Below are positions 23,773-34,809 of a stretch of DNA of 64,000 nucleotides, piece by piece; the first letter of the stretch is position 1, and the number at the start of each line of letters is the position of its first letter. The translations under genes and the position numbers were made by a program. Source of the stretch: Hsuehochloa calcarea (lineage: Eukaryota > Streptophyta > Magnoliopsida > Poales > Poaceae); NCBI GenBank assembly GCA_036346395.1, contig CM070599.1:25039232-25103231 (forward strand), in the 5' to 3' direction. The notes beneath the pieces were generated by a model. The model worked only from the letters and a program-made list of their open reading frames with translations, was not told the DNA's origin and did no database searches.

Positions 23773-24558
23773 ATGGACGGTCATCTTCACCGGCAGCGGT
23801 GGCGGCAGCCGGCGGCTGTCGACATCACCTGGATATCGTGCCGCGGCGTCAGGTGGCCAGTCCCGTTCCACGCGCCGTCCCTCTACGCCTCTGCTTCCGT
23901 CGCGTCATCCACCGCCGACAAGAACCAGACTGCCCGGCGCGCGCACCGCGTCACGACCCCCGCCGACGGCGACGGTGGGGAGAACCCCGAGTGGGACGCC
24001 CCCCTGCGGCTCTACCTCCCGGACGACGCGGCCGGCCAGGAAAGCGAGGACGCGCTCCTTGTGACGTTCGAGCTCAGGGAGGAGCTGCTCGTCCTCGGCG
24101 ACGTGCTTGCCGCCTCCGCGGCCGTGCCGGTCGCCGACATCGGCGCAGCAGGCGGCGGGCAGGCGACGTACCAGCTGGCCGCTCCCGACGGGAAGCATCC
24201 CAACGGGGTCATCTCTTTCTCTTACGTCTTCCACGGCGATGCCGTGAAGTCGCCGGCCCCGGCAGAGGCGGGCGTCCATCGGTCATCGATAGAGCAAGTC
24301 GCCGTTTACCCACCCATAGCTGTGGCCGTGGAGGCGCCGCCAGTTCGGGTGTACCCACCACCGTTGCCGGATGCGGCGTGCGGAGTCGCGGCGGAAGAGC
24401 CGGTCGCTGTTTACCCACCGATGCTGGAGGCACCAGGCGGCATCTACCCGCCTGTCGGTTTGGCACCCTCGAGTTATTTCCCGCCGCCGCCACCATCGGC
24501 GTCGCACGCCGGGGTGTGTGGGTGCCCGGCGGTGCCCGAGTGGGGCGATCGGTCGTGA
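23773..24558 (+). CDS. C2-domain protein, SRC2-like, single exon (261 aa)
   Basis: An N-terminal C2-like domain (about residues 15-155) begins VDITWISCRGVRWP. It carries the family pattern of an asparagine-proline-glutamate-tryptophan strand (ENPEWDAPLRLYL), ALLVTFELREE, LGDVLAASAAVPVADI, YQLAAPDGKHPNG and VISFSYVFHG. A Pro/Tyr-rich tail with repeated VYPP/IYPP/YFPP motifs (about residues 185-250) follows, as in SRC2-type plant proteins, and no transmembrane segment is seen. Such proteins bind membranes or calcium in stress responses; that role is inferred. I chose the ATG at 23773 because homology starts right after it. The frame is open back to 23413, but the upstream part looks like leader. 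GC content is very high (about 70%), so long open frames occur on all strands. It is convergent with calnexin, 868 bp apart. Confidence 0.8.
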   Translation: MDGHLHRQRWRQPAAVDITWISCRGVRWPVPFHAPSLYASASVASSTADKNQTARRAHRVTTPADGDGGENPEWDAPLRLYLPDDAAGQESEDALLVTFELREELLVLGDVLAASAAVPVADIGAAGGGQATYQLAAPDGKHPNGVISFSYVFHGDAVKSPAPAEAGVHRSSIEQVAVYPPIAVAVEAPPVRVYPPPLPDAACGVAAEEPVAVYPPMLEAPGGIYPPVGLAPSSYFPPPPPSASHAGVCGCPAVPEWGDRS

Positions 24559-25426
24559 AACCGTCAAGAAACGATGTGTTGAAGTTTGTAAATATAGTGT
24601 ATGATGTACATGCTTCAGAATTACTTACAGCTATAAACATTCGTGTTTGATTTACCAGTTCTTTCCTTATGGCACGTTACTTACAGCAGCACACGTTTCT
24701 TCAGTTCAATTTGTTTTTACTTTTCATCAGCGGCTGAAACTGCGGTGCGTGAGGATCGAGCAACGTTCGGATGGCTCGCTACGCCGTCGTGCGTGCAGAG
24801 CTCGAATCCAGTGCGTCTCCCCATTTATCAGGGAATAGGATCTTGGGTTTAGGGTCTGCTTGCACCAGTACGCCTCACCATTTATTAGGGAATAGGATCT
24901 TAGGTCTATTAGGGAATAGGATCTTAGGTATGCCCGTCCGCCTTGCACTCTCAAAAAAAACTGCGGTGCATTACTGTGATGATGATTGCAAATGGTAAGA
25001 TGACATCACTCAACTATAGGTATTCACCATTGCAAGAAAACAAAGTTTACCGATAGAACATCCGGCAGCGAACATCTTACGCTGAAGAAGCTGTAAGAAC
25101 ATACAGCAAACTAGGCCTATTTTAGCCAGACATGCATAGTAACAAACCTCCAAGATTCTTTCACGTTTCACCTGATCTACCAGGAAAGACTACTCAATCT
25201 GATTCAGAAAGTGATTATATGTCACGCACAGCACACAAACGACCCAACAAGACTAATATACTGCTCGTGAAGTTCTAACCATTTAAACAGTTGGGCAACA
25301 AATCATCAGCAGGGAAGAAGCAGAGGTGACATGAATCTCCTATTATACACTCAAAAGATTAAGAGCCAACAAGTTCTCAAAAACCAAGCGCCAGAATGGC
25401 CGCGGATAAAACGTCAAGACCGGGGT
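24559..25426. other. Intergenic region between convergent C2 and calnexin genes
   Basis: It holds the 3' untranslated regions of both genes. At 24827-24930 the phrase TTAGGGAATAGGATCTTAGG occurs three times (24829, 24883, 24908), the last two in tandem at 25 bp. No further gene is seen. Confidence 0.6.
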
Positions 25427-28376
25427 TTATGTCTCCCTTCGGGATCTCCGGCGTGGGGCTGCAGTTTCCTCCTTCTCATCCTCTTTCTCCTCCTTGTCAC
25501 CGCTGCTTCCAGCTGCGTCAGTCTCCGTAGCCTTGGGTTTCTTGGCCTCAGCTGCAGGTTTCGCGGGAGCCTGCTACAAACAAAGCTTACAATTGGTCAT
25601 TCGGTTCAGGTTTCGAGCAAGGAGAGCAGTAGCATATGTTAAAACAACGACTAACCGCTGGCTTCTTGCCACCGAACAGGATCCTGAAGAGCACGGTCAC
25701 AACCACAACTACGATCGAGACCAAAATTCCAATTGTGAGGTTGGGCTGCTTCTCTCCCTTCTCAATGACATCCTGTAAAATAAAGAGTATGTCACTTTCC
25801 AGATGAAACACTCAAATAGTCCGATGTTTGAACATAAGAGGTCAGCAACAATCATGAATCTTACAATGATCTTGGTCTTGTAGGGTTCCAAGAACGGGAT
25901 GTCAGCAATTTTGTACAGAATGTCAAAGATCTTCTTCTGCAATATGCATGGCAAATCGGTTAGTGATAACATGCAAATATTGCTCCACTGAATAATTTAG
26001 CATACACAATAGCTGGAAAAGATTGGAAGAATGTTTCACCTGGAACTCAGAAAGACCATCAGCACCTGCAGCAGCAGCCTCAGCCTTCTCCTTTTCCTTC
26101 TCAGCCTCATACTTGGGCTTCCAGGTCTTCTCTAGGATAGAGGTGGCAACCTTCTCATTATCAGCAATCAAAATGTTGTCAAACAGGATGCCGTCCTGCA
26201 TTGTCCAGATCTCAAATCCAATAGCGGCAATAGAATCAAAGTCAGGCTTGTCAAGCTCAAAGTACTCAGGATTGGGGATTTCTTGCGGCTTCCAGATTCC
26301 CTTGTAGTTGGGGTTGTCAATCAGAGGTGCATGCCACTTGCCCTTGTAAGCAGGGTTCTGCTTCATTGGCTTCTTCCACTCACCACATCCAGGCGCCTCT
26401 TCACACTTGGGGTTGTCGATTTTTGGTGCCTCCCATTCTCCATCCTCCTCATCATCCCAGTCTTCAGGCTTGGTAGCCTCTGGATCATCAATCTCCTCAG
26501 GCTCGTCGTCCAACCATCCTACTGGCTTGGTGGCCTCCTCATCCTCAATTTCCATTGGGGCATCCTCATCCCAGTCATCGGGCTTCACAGCATCCGGGTC
26601 AGAGATTTTAGCTCTCTCATCCCAATCCTCTGGCTTCTTGTCATCAGGGTCAGGAATGGTCTTGGATGGGATAAGTGCTGGCTCAAAATCATCAGCGGAC
26701 ATGATGTTTGCCTTCTTCTTTTCCTCCCCATCAATCAAAATTCTCACCTCGTTATCTGGCTTCAATATAGCCGTGTAGACATGAGAGAGCTTGTCATACG
26801 GGACAGAAGGAGGGAACTTGAGGTGATGCTCAACATACTTGCCAGTCTTGGGATTTTTGTGATTAAGGATGAAGTGCACCTTGTTGGTTGACCCACATTT
26901 GTCAGGGCCAAACATAATAGTGTAAGGAGTCTCATTATCAAACTCCTTGGCATCCCATGAGGCATCCTCCTGAGGGCGGATGTACTTAAGATAGGCACCT
27001 CCACACTCAAGGCCATTCTGAAGCCTCACTTCAAACTGCAGGACCACTGTCCCATCATTCAAAGTAACAGGCTGATCGAGCTCCTTGATTATGGCATATT
27101 TCTTGGCCTGCTCACTAACAAGGAGACCATAGTCCTCGTGGCCATCACTCTTGGCGTGCTTCCATACACCTGCAAACCAGAGTATGTCAATATTTAATCT
27201 ATGATGAGTGTGCTACAAAAGAGCAACGAAAAGAACATGAAATTTTCACGGAGAACATAGTCTAAAAGACAAACAGCAGACTACCAAAATCTAACCGGTG
27301 CCAATTCATAAAACAAATAGCAATGTTACCGCATACAGTAATAACTATTATTGTACGAAGAATATTTCAAGTGATGATGTCAGGACAATGCAGTTATTAG
27401 CGCTAATAGTATACAAGGCAACATTCTTTATTAGGATTAACTCAATTCACCATCACAGGCGCATACATAGAGCTTTGCAAAATGTTACTCAATGCAGCAC
27501 GTCACAGGTTACTCATGCTAGTATGCTACTCTGCAAATTCTATGTTTGCAATCAACATATGCTAGCAATTTCTAGTGCAGTTTAACTAAGCGTATCATCA
27601 AACAATAGCCAGGCACAATATCACAGATAGTCACTTCAATGATCCCAACCGCCAAAACGCAGTCTCTTCTGCAGTTATCTATATGGTTTAATGGTTTATC
27701 AAACCGGAAGGCAGAACTACCGAAGGGCAAGCTATCATCAATCTGAAAAGTTTAGGGCCTATTAGCAAGCCCACGAATGGCAGAGCAGATCCGCATCACA
27801 AGTCACTATATCCTAACAGCAGAAGCCGCATCACATCTGACCAAAAAAGCAGGAGCAGCTAGCGAGGCACATCTGGCTAAAGCACATATAACATGAGAGC
27901 CAAACCACCATGTACGCATTTGTGGATCTCATCGGAAATTACGCGATTGAACCTCCCGCTGCTAATCGAGGACATTCAAAACAGACTATGATTTGCACGA
28001 AGGTGCATGACCCTCGCAGATCAGAAGCTCACAACTCACAAGCTAGTAGATGGATTATGTGAACAGATCAGCAACCCAAAACAACCACTAAACCCACGGA
28101 TCTCACACAGATCGAACAAAGAAAAATCGCAGGGATAGATATACCTTTGTAGTCGTCCTTGCCGGAGACGACCCATCTCCCCTCGAAGCTCTCGTCGAAC
28201 GGCTCGTAGAATAGCTGCACCACCAAAGCCCACCAAAACCATCACAAATCTGACCCAAAAACATCCGAAAATAACATCCAAAACTCGCCAAGGTTCGCTG
28301 AGATTACCGGATCGGAGGCGCGGATCTGGACGAGCAGCGCCGAAACCAGCAGCAGCAGGAGCGCGCGCCCTCCCAT
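25427..28376 (-). CDS. CNX: Calnexin, ER lectin chaperone (534 aa, six exons)
   Basis: Exons on minus: 28376-28308, 28214-28145, 27169-26040, 25936-25865, 25772-25656, 25573-25427; all junctions are GT-AG and the frame stays open. The signal peptide is MGGRALLLLLVSALLVQIRA. The lectin domain is followed by a proline-rich arm (about residues 216-350) with four type-1 repeats (DPDDKKPEDWDE-like) and four type-2 repeats (GxWxxPxIxNPxY). A single transmembrane helix lies at about residues 459-480 (LTIGILVSIVVVVVTVLF), with an acidic cytosolic tail ending RRRSRRET. The protein is an ER-membrane chaperone that binds monoglucosylated N-glycans and retains unfolded glycoproteins. The length and domain order are normal. 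The splice acceptor of exon 6 is ambiguous by one codon (TAG or CAG, 25571-25576). The last helix and tail distinguish it from calreticulin. Confidence 0.97.
27170..28144 (-). other. Calnexin intron 2 (975 bp)
   Basis: Donor GTATATC after 28145 and acceptor TTTGCAG before 27169. It interrupts the glycine codon of YKGVWKHAK. It is the longest intron of the gene; no inserted element is evident. Confidence 0.9.
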
Positions 28377-28636
28377 CCTTCTCTCCCGATCACTCGCTCG
28401 ATCCAGAAATTTCCAGAGAGAAACCAGAAAGCTTCCAGGACGAAGCGTCCGCGACTCGAGGAAGGGGAGGTGGTATAAGAAGCAGGCGAAGCGGAATAGA
28501 CAAACGGCTGAGATGAGGGAAAGGGGATAGGGAACGGTGAGGATCGGTTGATCGGGGCGTGGGGTCGGGGTGGTACGAAGAAAAGGCGTGGTGTGACTTG
28601 TTCCGGCCAATGAGAGGGTGCGGGACGTGGTGACGG

Positions 28637-28655
28637 CCAATAAGCGGGCGGCACG
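28637..28655 (+). promoter_or_regulatory. ER stress response element, CCAAT-N10-CACG
   Basis: A perfect match to the plant ERSE consensus (CCAAT, ten bases, CACG), about 260-280 bp upstream of the calnexin start codon. A second CCAAT (28607-28611) and a CCACGTC word (minus, about 28623-28629) are within 30 bp. In plants NF-Y binds the CCAAT half and ER-anchored bZIP factors bind the CACG half during the unfolded protein response. Calnexin is a known UPR target, so the site is plausible; it has not been tested here. Confidence 0.75.
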
Positions 28656-28699
28656 TATGCTTAATGACGCCTGGGCCCGCGGGGACGCCACGTTGGATG

Positions 28700-29190
28700 C
28701 GTCTGGTGAACATACGCGTGCCAACACGAGACGGTAGGAATCGGATCCGATCGACGTGGGTAGCTGTGTCAGTGATGCTGAATAATCATAATCGTTGCAC
28801 GGATTCCACCAAACGAATCACACACAAAAAAAGTAAAGGTAGAGTAGAGACAAAGTGTAAGGGACTGATTTATTTATGGACGCGACTGGTGTCGTACGTT
28901 ATGTTTTGCCGTTCATCTGGCGCTATGATGCTCAATTGTTCGATTTTGACGTGTTTTTCATTTCTTCCGAGACAAGTGAAAGTATTGTACAATATTATAC
29001 ACACTTAATCTTCTACTCCATCCGATCTCCTAAAAAACATTGGAAAAAAATATAATATCACCAAATTTATATGGAAACCATCGGTATAGAATTTAGCTGC
29101 GCTTAAAAACTAATTCAAATATACCAATCAAACAAATTTCGATGTTACTGTTGATGATATGCACTATAGACAATCATAGAGATGACTGTA
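28700..29190. other. Upstream intergenic DNA
   Basis: No gene. A Stowaway-like phrase (TACTCCATCCGATCTCCTAA) lies at about 29014, but no matching opposite end was found. Confidence 0.4.
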
Positions 29191-30960
29191 TCACATCTAT
29201 GTTTATGAGTTATAGAATAAATGTTATTCTGTTCCTTGAATGAATCATTAGTTATAAAGATTTACAAGTATGTGACTTGTCAGTGAAGCTCTTTAATTTA
29301 TATGATATCGTTATAAATGTATCCTTGGTTGAATGTCACTGGTTGGAACACTAGTGACTCTATAGACCAGCACATGTATTGATTGATGATCATGTTTCAC
29401 CGGTCATAGATATAGGGATATCGAATCAATAATGTGAACACATGTTAGAGAATATGGTGTTAGATTGACCCACCTTGAAACACTTTTGAGATAGTTGTGA
29501 TTTTATGTATCATCAGTTGTCTCAAGCAATGATGAATTGACGATGTATAATCCTTAGACCTGAGATCAGCATGGTTTTCTACATGTGTAATAGTGCATTT
29601 TGGGGTTTTCAAATGTTACTTTGTAACTGCGTAGTTATAAAGGTAGCTTTCGAATATGTTATGAAATATGCGGAGGGATGTGACTGATCGGATATGTGAT
29701 TTGCCCCTCCTAACATAACATGAGAGATATCTCTGGGCCCCTCGATGTGGTTGGACAAAGAAAGTGCATGATCATACCACTAGTGATCGAAGAGTCGACC
29801 ACATGAAGTTATCTGACACTTGATTGGAAAAGTATTGAACAGTCCATGGATGACAAATTATCTCACATAGAGTTCAACCAAATATTGTGTGGCAAAGGGA
29901 GAATACACGAGCAAGTCGTTCAGTTCGAATAGATACGGACTAGTCGTATGGACTGGTCGAATATGATCACTAACAGGTAGTAAACTAGTCGTAAGGAGTT
30001 ATGAACTGGTGAGTGCTAAATATGAACTGGTCGTATAGAAATACGAGCTGGTCATAAGTGATAAGAATCTGGTTGTAGATCATATTACATTAAGGTTTGT
30101 CCGATATAATTTATGTGTATTCGGGAATCGTTATGTCCTGCTAGGAACCGCTAACGACTCGTAGTCGGAAAACGGTTTCTGAATCAGAATCGATTACGCA
30201 TGAACCTACCGGGTCACATACTTAACGGGTTGGAACAAACGAGTTCTAATAGGATCCGTCTTGGGCTCTATATAAGGAGATGCATGAGGCTGTTGGAAAC
30301 ACGAGGAAAAGAGAGACACACATGACGTGAGTTGTTCGTCTGAAACTCTAGCCGCCATCTTCTTGAGAGCTTTACCGTGCGAGTTGGTGCTAGCACACCA
30401 GCGTACGGTGTTCCACTTTTGGACGTGTGGATACCGTAGAGGCACTACTGCGGTAGCTGTTACGCTCGAGGACAATCCACAACCTTCACAAGGAACGCGA
30501 TAGTCTGTTGGAGGAGACAGTCAGCGACCAGGGGCGGAGCTCAGTGGGAGGACCCGGTGTCACAGGACAACGGGTCAAAAAAAAACAATAGCAAAGATTA
30601 GTTCATATATACTACGCGTGCATCCATTGGCTCAAAAGTTGTGCACCCCGGTTCAGCCTAACCTTTGTCTGGATGATGCATTTTGACAACATTTGCCACA
30701 TAAATTACTATTTAGTACATTGTTGCTTGAAAAATATACATGTTGTTATATGTATGATGAAGTAGTGAACCCTGATCATTTTCGTTCTAGTTCCGCCCCT
30801 GTGAGCGACTATGACGATGGACGATCGACTATGACCACTACATCGATGCGCTCTACATTGGATCCGACTACTCCAACTCTTCCGCTGCACTGTGTGTGTA
30901 ATTGTAACGATCTATGATCTCTTGCTTGCATGACATCCTGGTTTACGTGGTAGATTTTTT
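29190..30960 (+). mobile_element. Probable unclassified LTR or retroelement promoter region
   Basis: It has the layout of a long U3: a degenerate array of (A)ACTGGTCGTA/ACTAGTCGTA words at 29935-30082, then a TATA box (CTCTATATAAGG at about 30268-30279), then a GC-richer transcribed-looking segment that continues on both sides of a MITE (30529-30801) to about 30960. The exact termini, PBS and target duplication were not found, so the classification is tentative. Confidence 0.4.
30529..30801. mobile_element. hAT-type MITE (273 bp)
   Basis: The termini are CAGGGGCGGAGCT and, inverted, CAGGGGCGGAACT. The 8-bp flanks are tcagcgac (30521-30528) and tgagcgac (30802-30809), identical at seven of eight positions, the size expected of hAT elements. 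It has no coding capacity and sits inside the LTR-like region, so it is younger than that. Confidence 0.85.
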
Positions 30961-30999
30961 GAATTGTCAGCTAGTGTAGCCTACCTGTATTCCTTCAGT

Positions 31000-31690
31000 T
31001 ACAACATTACAATGTATTAAAATAATAGTAGCAACATCCGAAAATAATTATTGTAACATCAAAAAATTTACAACATTTAAAACTAACTAATGAAGCATTT
31101 TGATTTCATATGTGCAACAATCGACGATAATGGTTGCAACAAAAATTATTTTCCTACAAAAATTCAGGAAGATGTATTACAACAAACCAAATCACTTTCT
31201 GCAATAATGAAGAAAAATTGTTGCAACAATTTGAGAGGATGCATGCAACATTTAAATGGTAAAGAGGCTGTAACAAATCAAAAACACCATTACAACAAAA
31301 AAAATAGCTTGCCGCAACATTTGTCTCTATGGACTTGGGGAATAGGTCACCAGCCTTATGTCGTCTGCTCGTCATCCGTCTTCCTGACTTCTTCGACGGT
31401 CGTCCGACGCATTTGTTGCATGCGCTCCCTCTCTTTGCCGGATCTGGGAAAGAGAGACAGGGAGGGAGGGAGGGAGGGACGGAATAATAGGTACAACTGG
31501 GCTCTAGCAACGGATCTGGTGATGAGCTTCGGCACCGATGAACCATCATAGGGCAGGCCTGGAGGACGCGAGGTGGGGGATTCCGATATCAAAGAAGAAT
31601 TGTGTGGTAATGGCAGAATGAGCCTGTGAGAGTGAGACAAGAGATGAATGGTATGGTGGTGTGGGATAGGAGGAATAACTTGGTCAAAAC
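31000..31690. repeat. TGCAACA-rich repeat element
   Basis: The left part (31000-31330) is dense in GTTGCAACA/TTACAACA-type words on an AT-rich background; the right part (31340-31690) is GC-richer with a (GGGA)n tract at 31464-31480. The same two-part layout recurs at 50215-51385. I take both as non-autonomous Mutator-like elements from memory of such grass repeats, but clear terminal repeats were not identified. The open frame 31090-31551 is not a convincing gene. Confidence 0.4.
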
Positions 31691-31769
31691 AGAGTGGTCT
31701 GTGACAGACAAAAAAAAGCTAGGCACATGGACAAGTCACGTGGGCGATGGAATCATCTGATTTTTTGTT

Positions 31770-32150
31770 CTCCCGCAGTACGCCTGAACAATAGTATTGT
31801 CCTTTCTTTATTGTCTATGAGAGGCCTTATGAGAGGCTCTATTTGTAGACTAAGCCCAATAGGGGCACTTTCGGTATTTTGCATATAAATCATTTTGCCA
31901 AGGGTTTCTTAACACTCCTCTTTTGATGAATACCACGTCATGCACATGCCCCATTAAAAATTCTTTCCAAAAACTCAGTGGGAAAAAAAGATAAAGAAAA
32001 GAGTGCATTGCATCCATAAGTTGCATTGCATTGTTACCTCGTTAAAAACCTTCATGTGAGAAACCTTCAGGAAAAACTAACTAAGTGAAAAAGAGTGTAA
32101 TCTCTCTACCTTCTGGATTTAATCATCAGGATTAAGGTAAAACTTCGGAC
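31770..32150 (-). mobile_element. Copia LTR end and adjacent internal fragment
   Basis: GGTTTCTTAACACTCC (about 31905-31920), followed by phrases about ctcagtgggaaaaaaa, aaagagtg and ttacctcgttaaaaacctt, matches the 3' LTR edge and adjoining sequence of the copia element at 51640-51830. It is a truncated relative in the same orientation. Confidence 0.65.
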
Positions 32151-32291
32151 CTGCAGTAGGTTATGATTCAGATATGGCCGGTATGTACTATTCCACCACC
32201 TAAAACAGTAGAGAGTTGGCATGTGTTCTGTACCAGCCTCAATACCGGTCAATACCCGCTCGATATCGGTCGATACTAGCCATACAGGTGG

Positions 32292-32296
<5 letters not shown>

Positions 32297-32336
<40 letters not shown>
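32297..32336. repeat. (TA)n microsatellite
   Basis: About 40 bp of perfect TA dinucleotides, flanked by words containing ACCGGTAT. Confidence 0.95.
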
Positions 32337-32339
<3 letters not shown>

Positions 32340-33192
32340 CTGGAATGGTACACCGGTATGGACCTGTACTTACAGAATGTACAATTTCAAGAGTCAAACC
32401 GGTATTGTTTCCTGAATGGTATTGACAAGTATGATATCATAGTTTCTCAAAAATATTATGGTATCAAAAACTTGGAGGTTTTTTAATACAACAAACACTG
32501 TAGTTTCATAAATCGTAATATGTCTAATACCATGATACTTTTGGAGGTTTTAAAAATGTACTATCCACTTTTTTTTCTTTCTAAACAGAGCCATGTCTCG
32601 TGTCTTAAGTGCTCGTGTGATGCACTTCGGAACCTCATTTCAAGTCGTGTGCATCGGCAGCGCTAGCTTTTTTTTTTCTTTTTTTAATACCGTGTTCTCC
32701 ACGTATCTATGGATATTAGGTAATATTGCTTTCTCTTTCTCGTTCTTTTGTTGTATTGTCCAACATTTTCTTTTGTTGTATTATCCAACAATGAAACTGT
32801 ATCTCACTTTCCCGTTATTAAACAATATGGGCTTCATCATGTACTGGTCCATATAAAATCTACGTACAACAAAATTGTACGCCCAAAGATAAAGTAGCTA
32901 CATATCATTCAGGTGTATGTAGCTTTGATAAATTTTCGTAATAACAACTAGTTAGCTTAATTAAAAGAACTACTTTTATAAACAAAATACTATATTAATA
33001 CTGCAGTGACCGAACATTTTATGGTTTTTGCCAAAACTATAAATAACTGTAGTAGTCATAAACTGTAGTATATCATGTCTGATAACTAAAAAACTGTGGT
33101 TTTCAGATATTGTAGTTTGCACATGCTGCAACATCCAAACAAAAATATATGAAGTTATTCACTCAAAGAGAAAATGCACCAATAAAACGACG
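32337..33192. other. AT-rich intergenic DNA, nothing recognised
   Basis: No supported coding region. A poly-T/TTTTTC tract lies around 32568-32690. Confidence 0.5.
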
Positions 33193-33201
33193 ATAAAATT
33201 A

Positions 33202-34609
33202 GGCAAAATTGGCTACAGAGCATTGATCCAATGCTCCCTTAGCTATTGGATATCCAGAAATCGCGTCTTTATCAAAAGACACTAAAAATTTATGGATATT
33301 GGTTGTAGGACATTGAGATAAGTATTATATTATTATCCGTTATTTTAGATAGAAACACTACAAAATGACCTTTAACCCTTCTCTCTATCCTCTATGACAA
33401 GTGGGACATGCGGACACTAGTGAAGGAAACAGAGCCGAACATCAGACATAAAACATAGGAGGTGGTGGTCGGTTCTAGACGACGACGCCAGCAGAGAGCG
33501 GAGGCGCGGGAGTTGCGGGTGATGGCCAAAATGGGTTGGAGGGGTCCCGGAGACGCGATGGGAGCCGGTATCGCAGGCAAGGGCGCATGACGACGGTGCT
33601 AGCGGCGAGTTGGGCAGCGGTAGATGCACAGGCGACGACAGTAAAGGCACTCCGGTGCGGTTCCTTGGGAATCGGCGCGCATGGGTACAACGAATGAGAG
33701 GGGAGGCCATCGAGTCATACATCATGGCCGGAGGTGGTCGAAGGCGGCACGATCGGCGCTGGAGAAGATGGGGTGGTGGTGGAGGCGCTCCATGGCAATT
33801 CAATCAGAGGAATGGAGGCGAGAACAAGTATAGGCGATGGTGATGATGCTAAAGTGGTAAGGAATTGCGAAGATGCTCATCGAGGATGATGAAATCGACG
33901 GTGGCGGCGGATTGAATTGCGACGAGAAATTCCAGTGACAATCTGCGATAAATTTGAAATTGATTGAGGAGAAATACTCAAGATGTTCGGGAACACATAA
34001 TGACGCGAATGGATTTCACAAATAACCAAAGATATAGCGAGACACCGAAGCATGGCGGAGGCCGGCTCTAGGGAAGGCGACGGCGACGAGTGCACGGGAG
34101 GAGGTGTGTGGTGGCATGCCAGCAGTGGAGGACAGCCATGGGTCCTTGAAGATAGCCACGAACGTCGTCACTGCCATTCGCCACCACGGCGTCTCCAGCG
34201 CGGCCGTCGTGCTCCCATGGTAGCGATGTCGCTCCTCATCGCCTTCCTGAGGCTTTTACAACCCGTTTTGGCCATCTTCCTTGCCATTTGTTCGCTGTTT
34301 GCCAAAGCCAACACAGCCATATCCACCACGTCATTCCCCTGCTATACCTCTCTCTCTCTCTCTTTCTCTTTCTCTGACCCGTGGACCCCAGCGTAGAGGA
34401 GGAAAAGGAAGAAGAAAGAAGGAAGGTAACCGAAAGGGCAAAATGGCATTTTCAATGACCTTTTCTCTCCTCTTTAGCCCAGATATATTATTATATTGGT
34501 CTCAGTGTCTTTTATGCACACATTTTTAGTGTCTTTTGGTGAAGACATGATTTCTGGATATCCAATAGCCAAGGGCATAGAAGATCAGTGTCCAATAGCC
34601 AATTTTACC
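33202..34609. mobile_element. Mutator-like element (non-autonomous, possible Pack-MULE)
   Basis: A perfect 9-bp duplication ATAAAATTA (33193-33201 and 34610-34618) flanks inverted repeats of roughly 130 bp that begin GGCAAAATTGGCT and GGTAAAATTGGCT and share a phrase around GCTATTGGATATCCAGAAATC. The interior (about 33400-34450) is GC-rich with several overlapping open frames on both strands; no MURA transposase motif is seen. The GC-rich gene-like core between AT-rich ends suggests captured host sequence, whose source I could not recognise. Confidence 0.88.
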
Positions 34610-34809
34610 ATAAAATTAATAACAAAATGAACCATCACAAATTATCAACAACTAGAATTGAATAAAGGTACTATATTGTTAATTAAAATGCTAGTAATTG
34701 CATACCTCTAGCATATCGGCATTGATGTTGCTTTCGGTCTCCTCGTCAAGTAGAGTCATGCTAAGGATTTCTCCAGTTCTCTGTCCTCTAGTTTACCTCA
34801 TGAAGTATC

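Noticed and set aside
23637..24650. 337-codon open frame overlapping the C2 gene in another frame
   Set aside because: It is arginine-rich with no domain and a composition artefact of GC-rich coding DNA. The C2 frame has recognisable motifs and the correct length.
26283..26891. 202-codon open frame on plus
   Set aside because: It is antisense to the acidic repeat region of calnexin exon 3. GA-rich coding sequence leaves few stops on the other strand.
31090..31551. 153-codon open frame
   Set aside because: It is made mostly of the CAACA-rich repeat, no domain is recognised, and an opposite frame of the same length exists.
32297..32336. (TA)n tract as a replication origin or matrix attachment site
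   Set aside because: A simple microsatellite alone does not support such a role.
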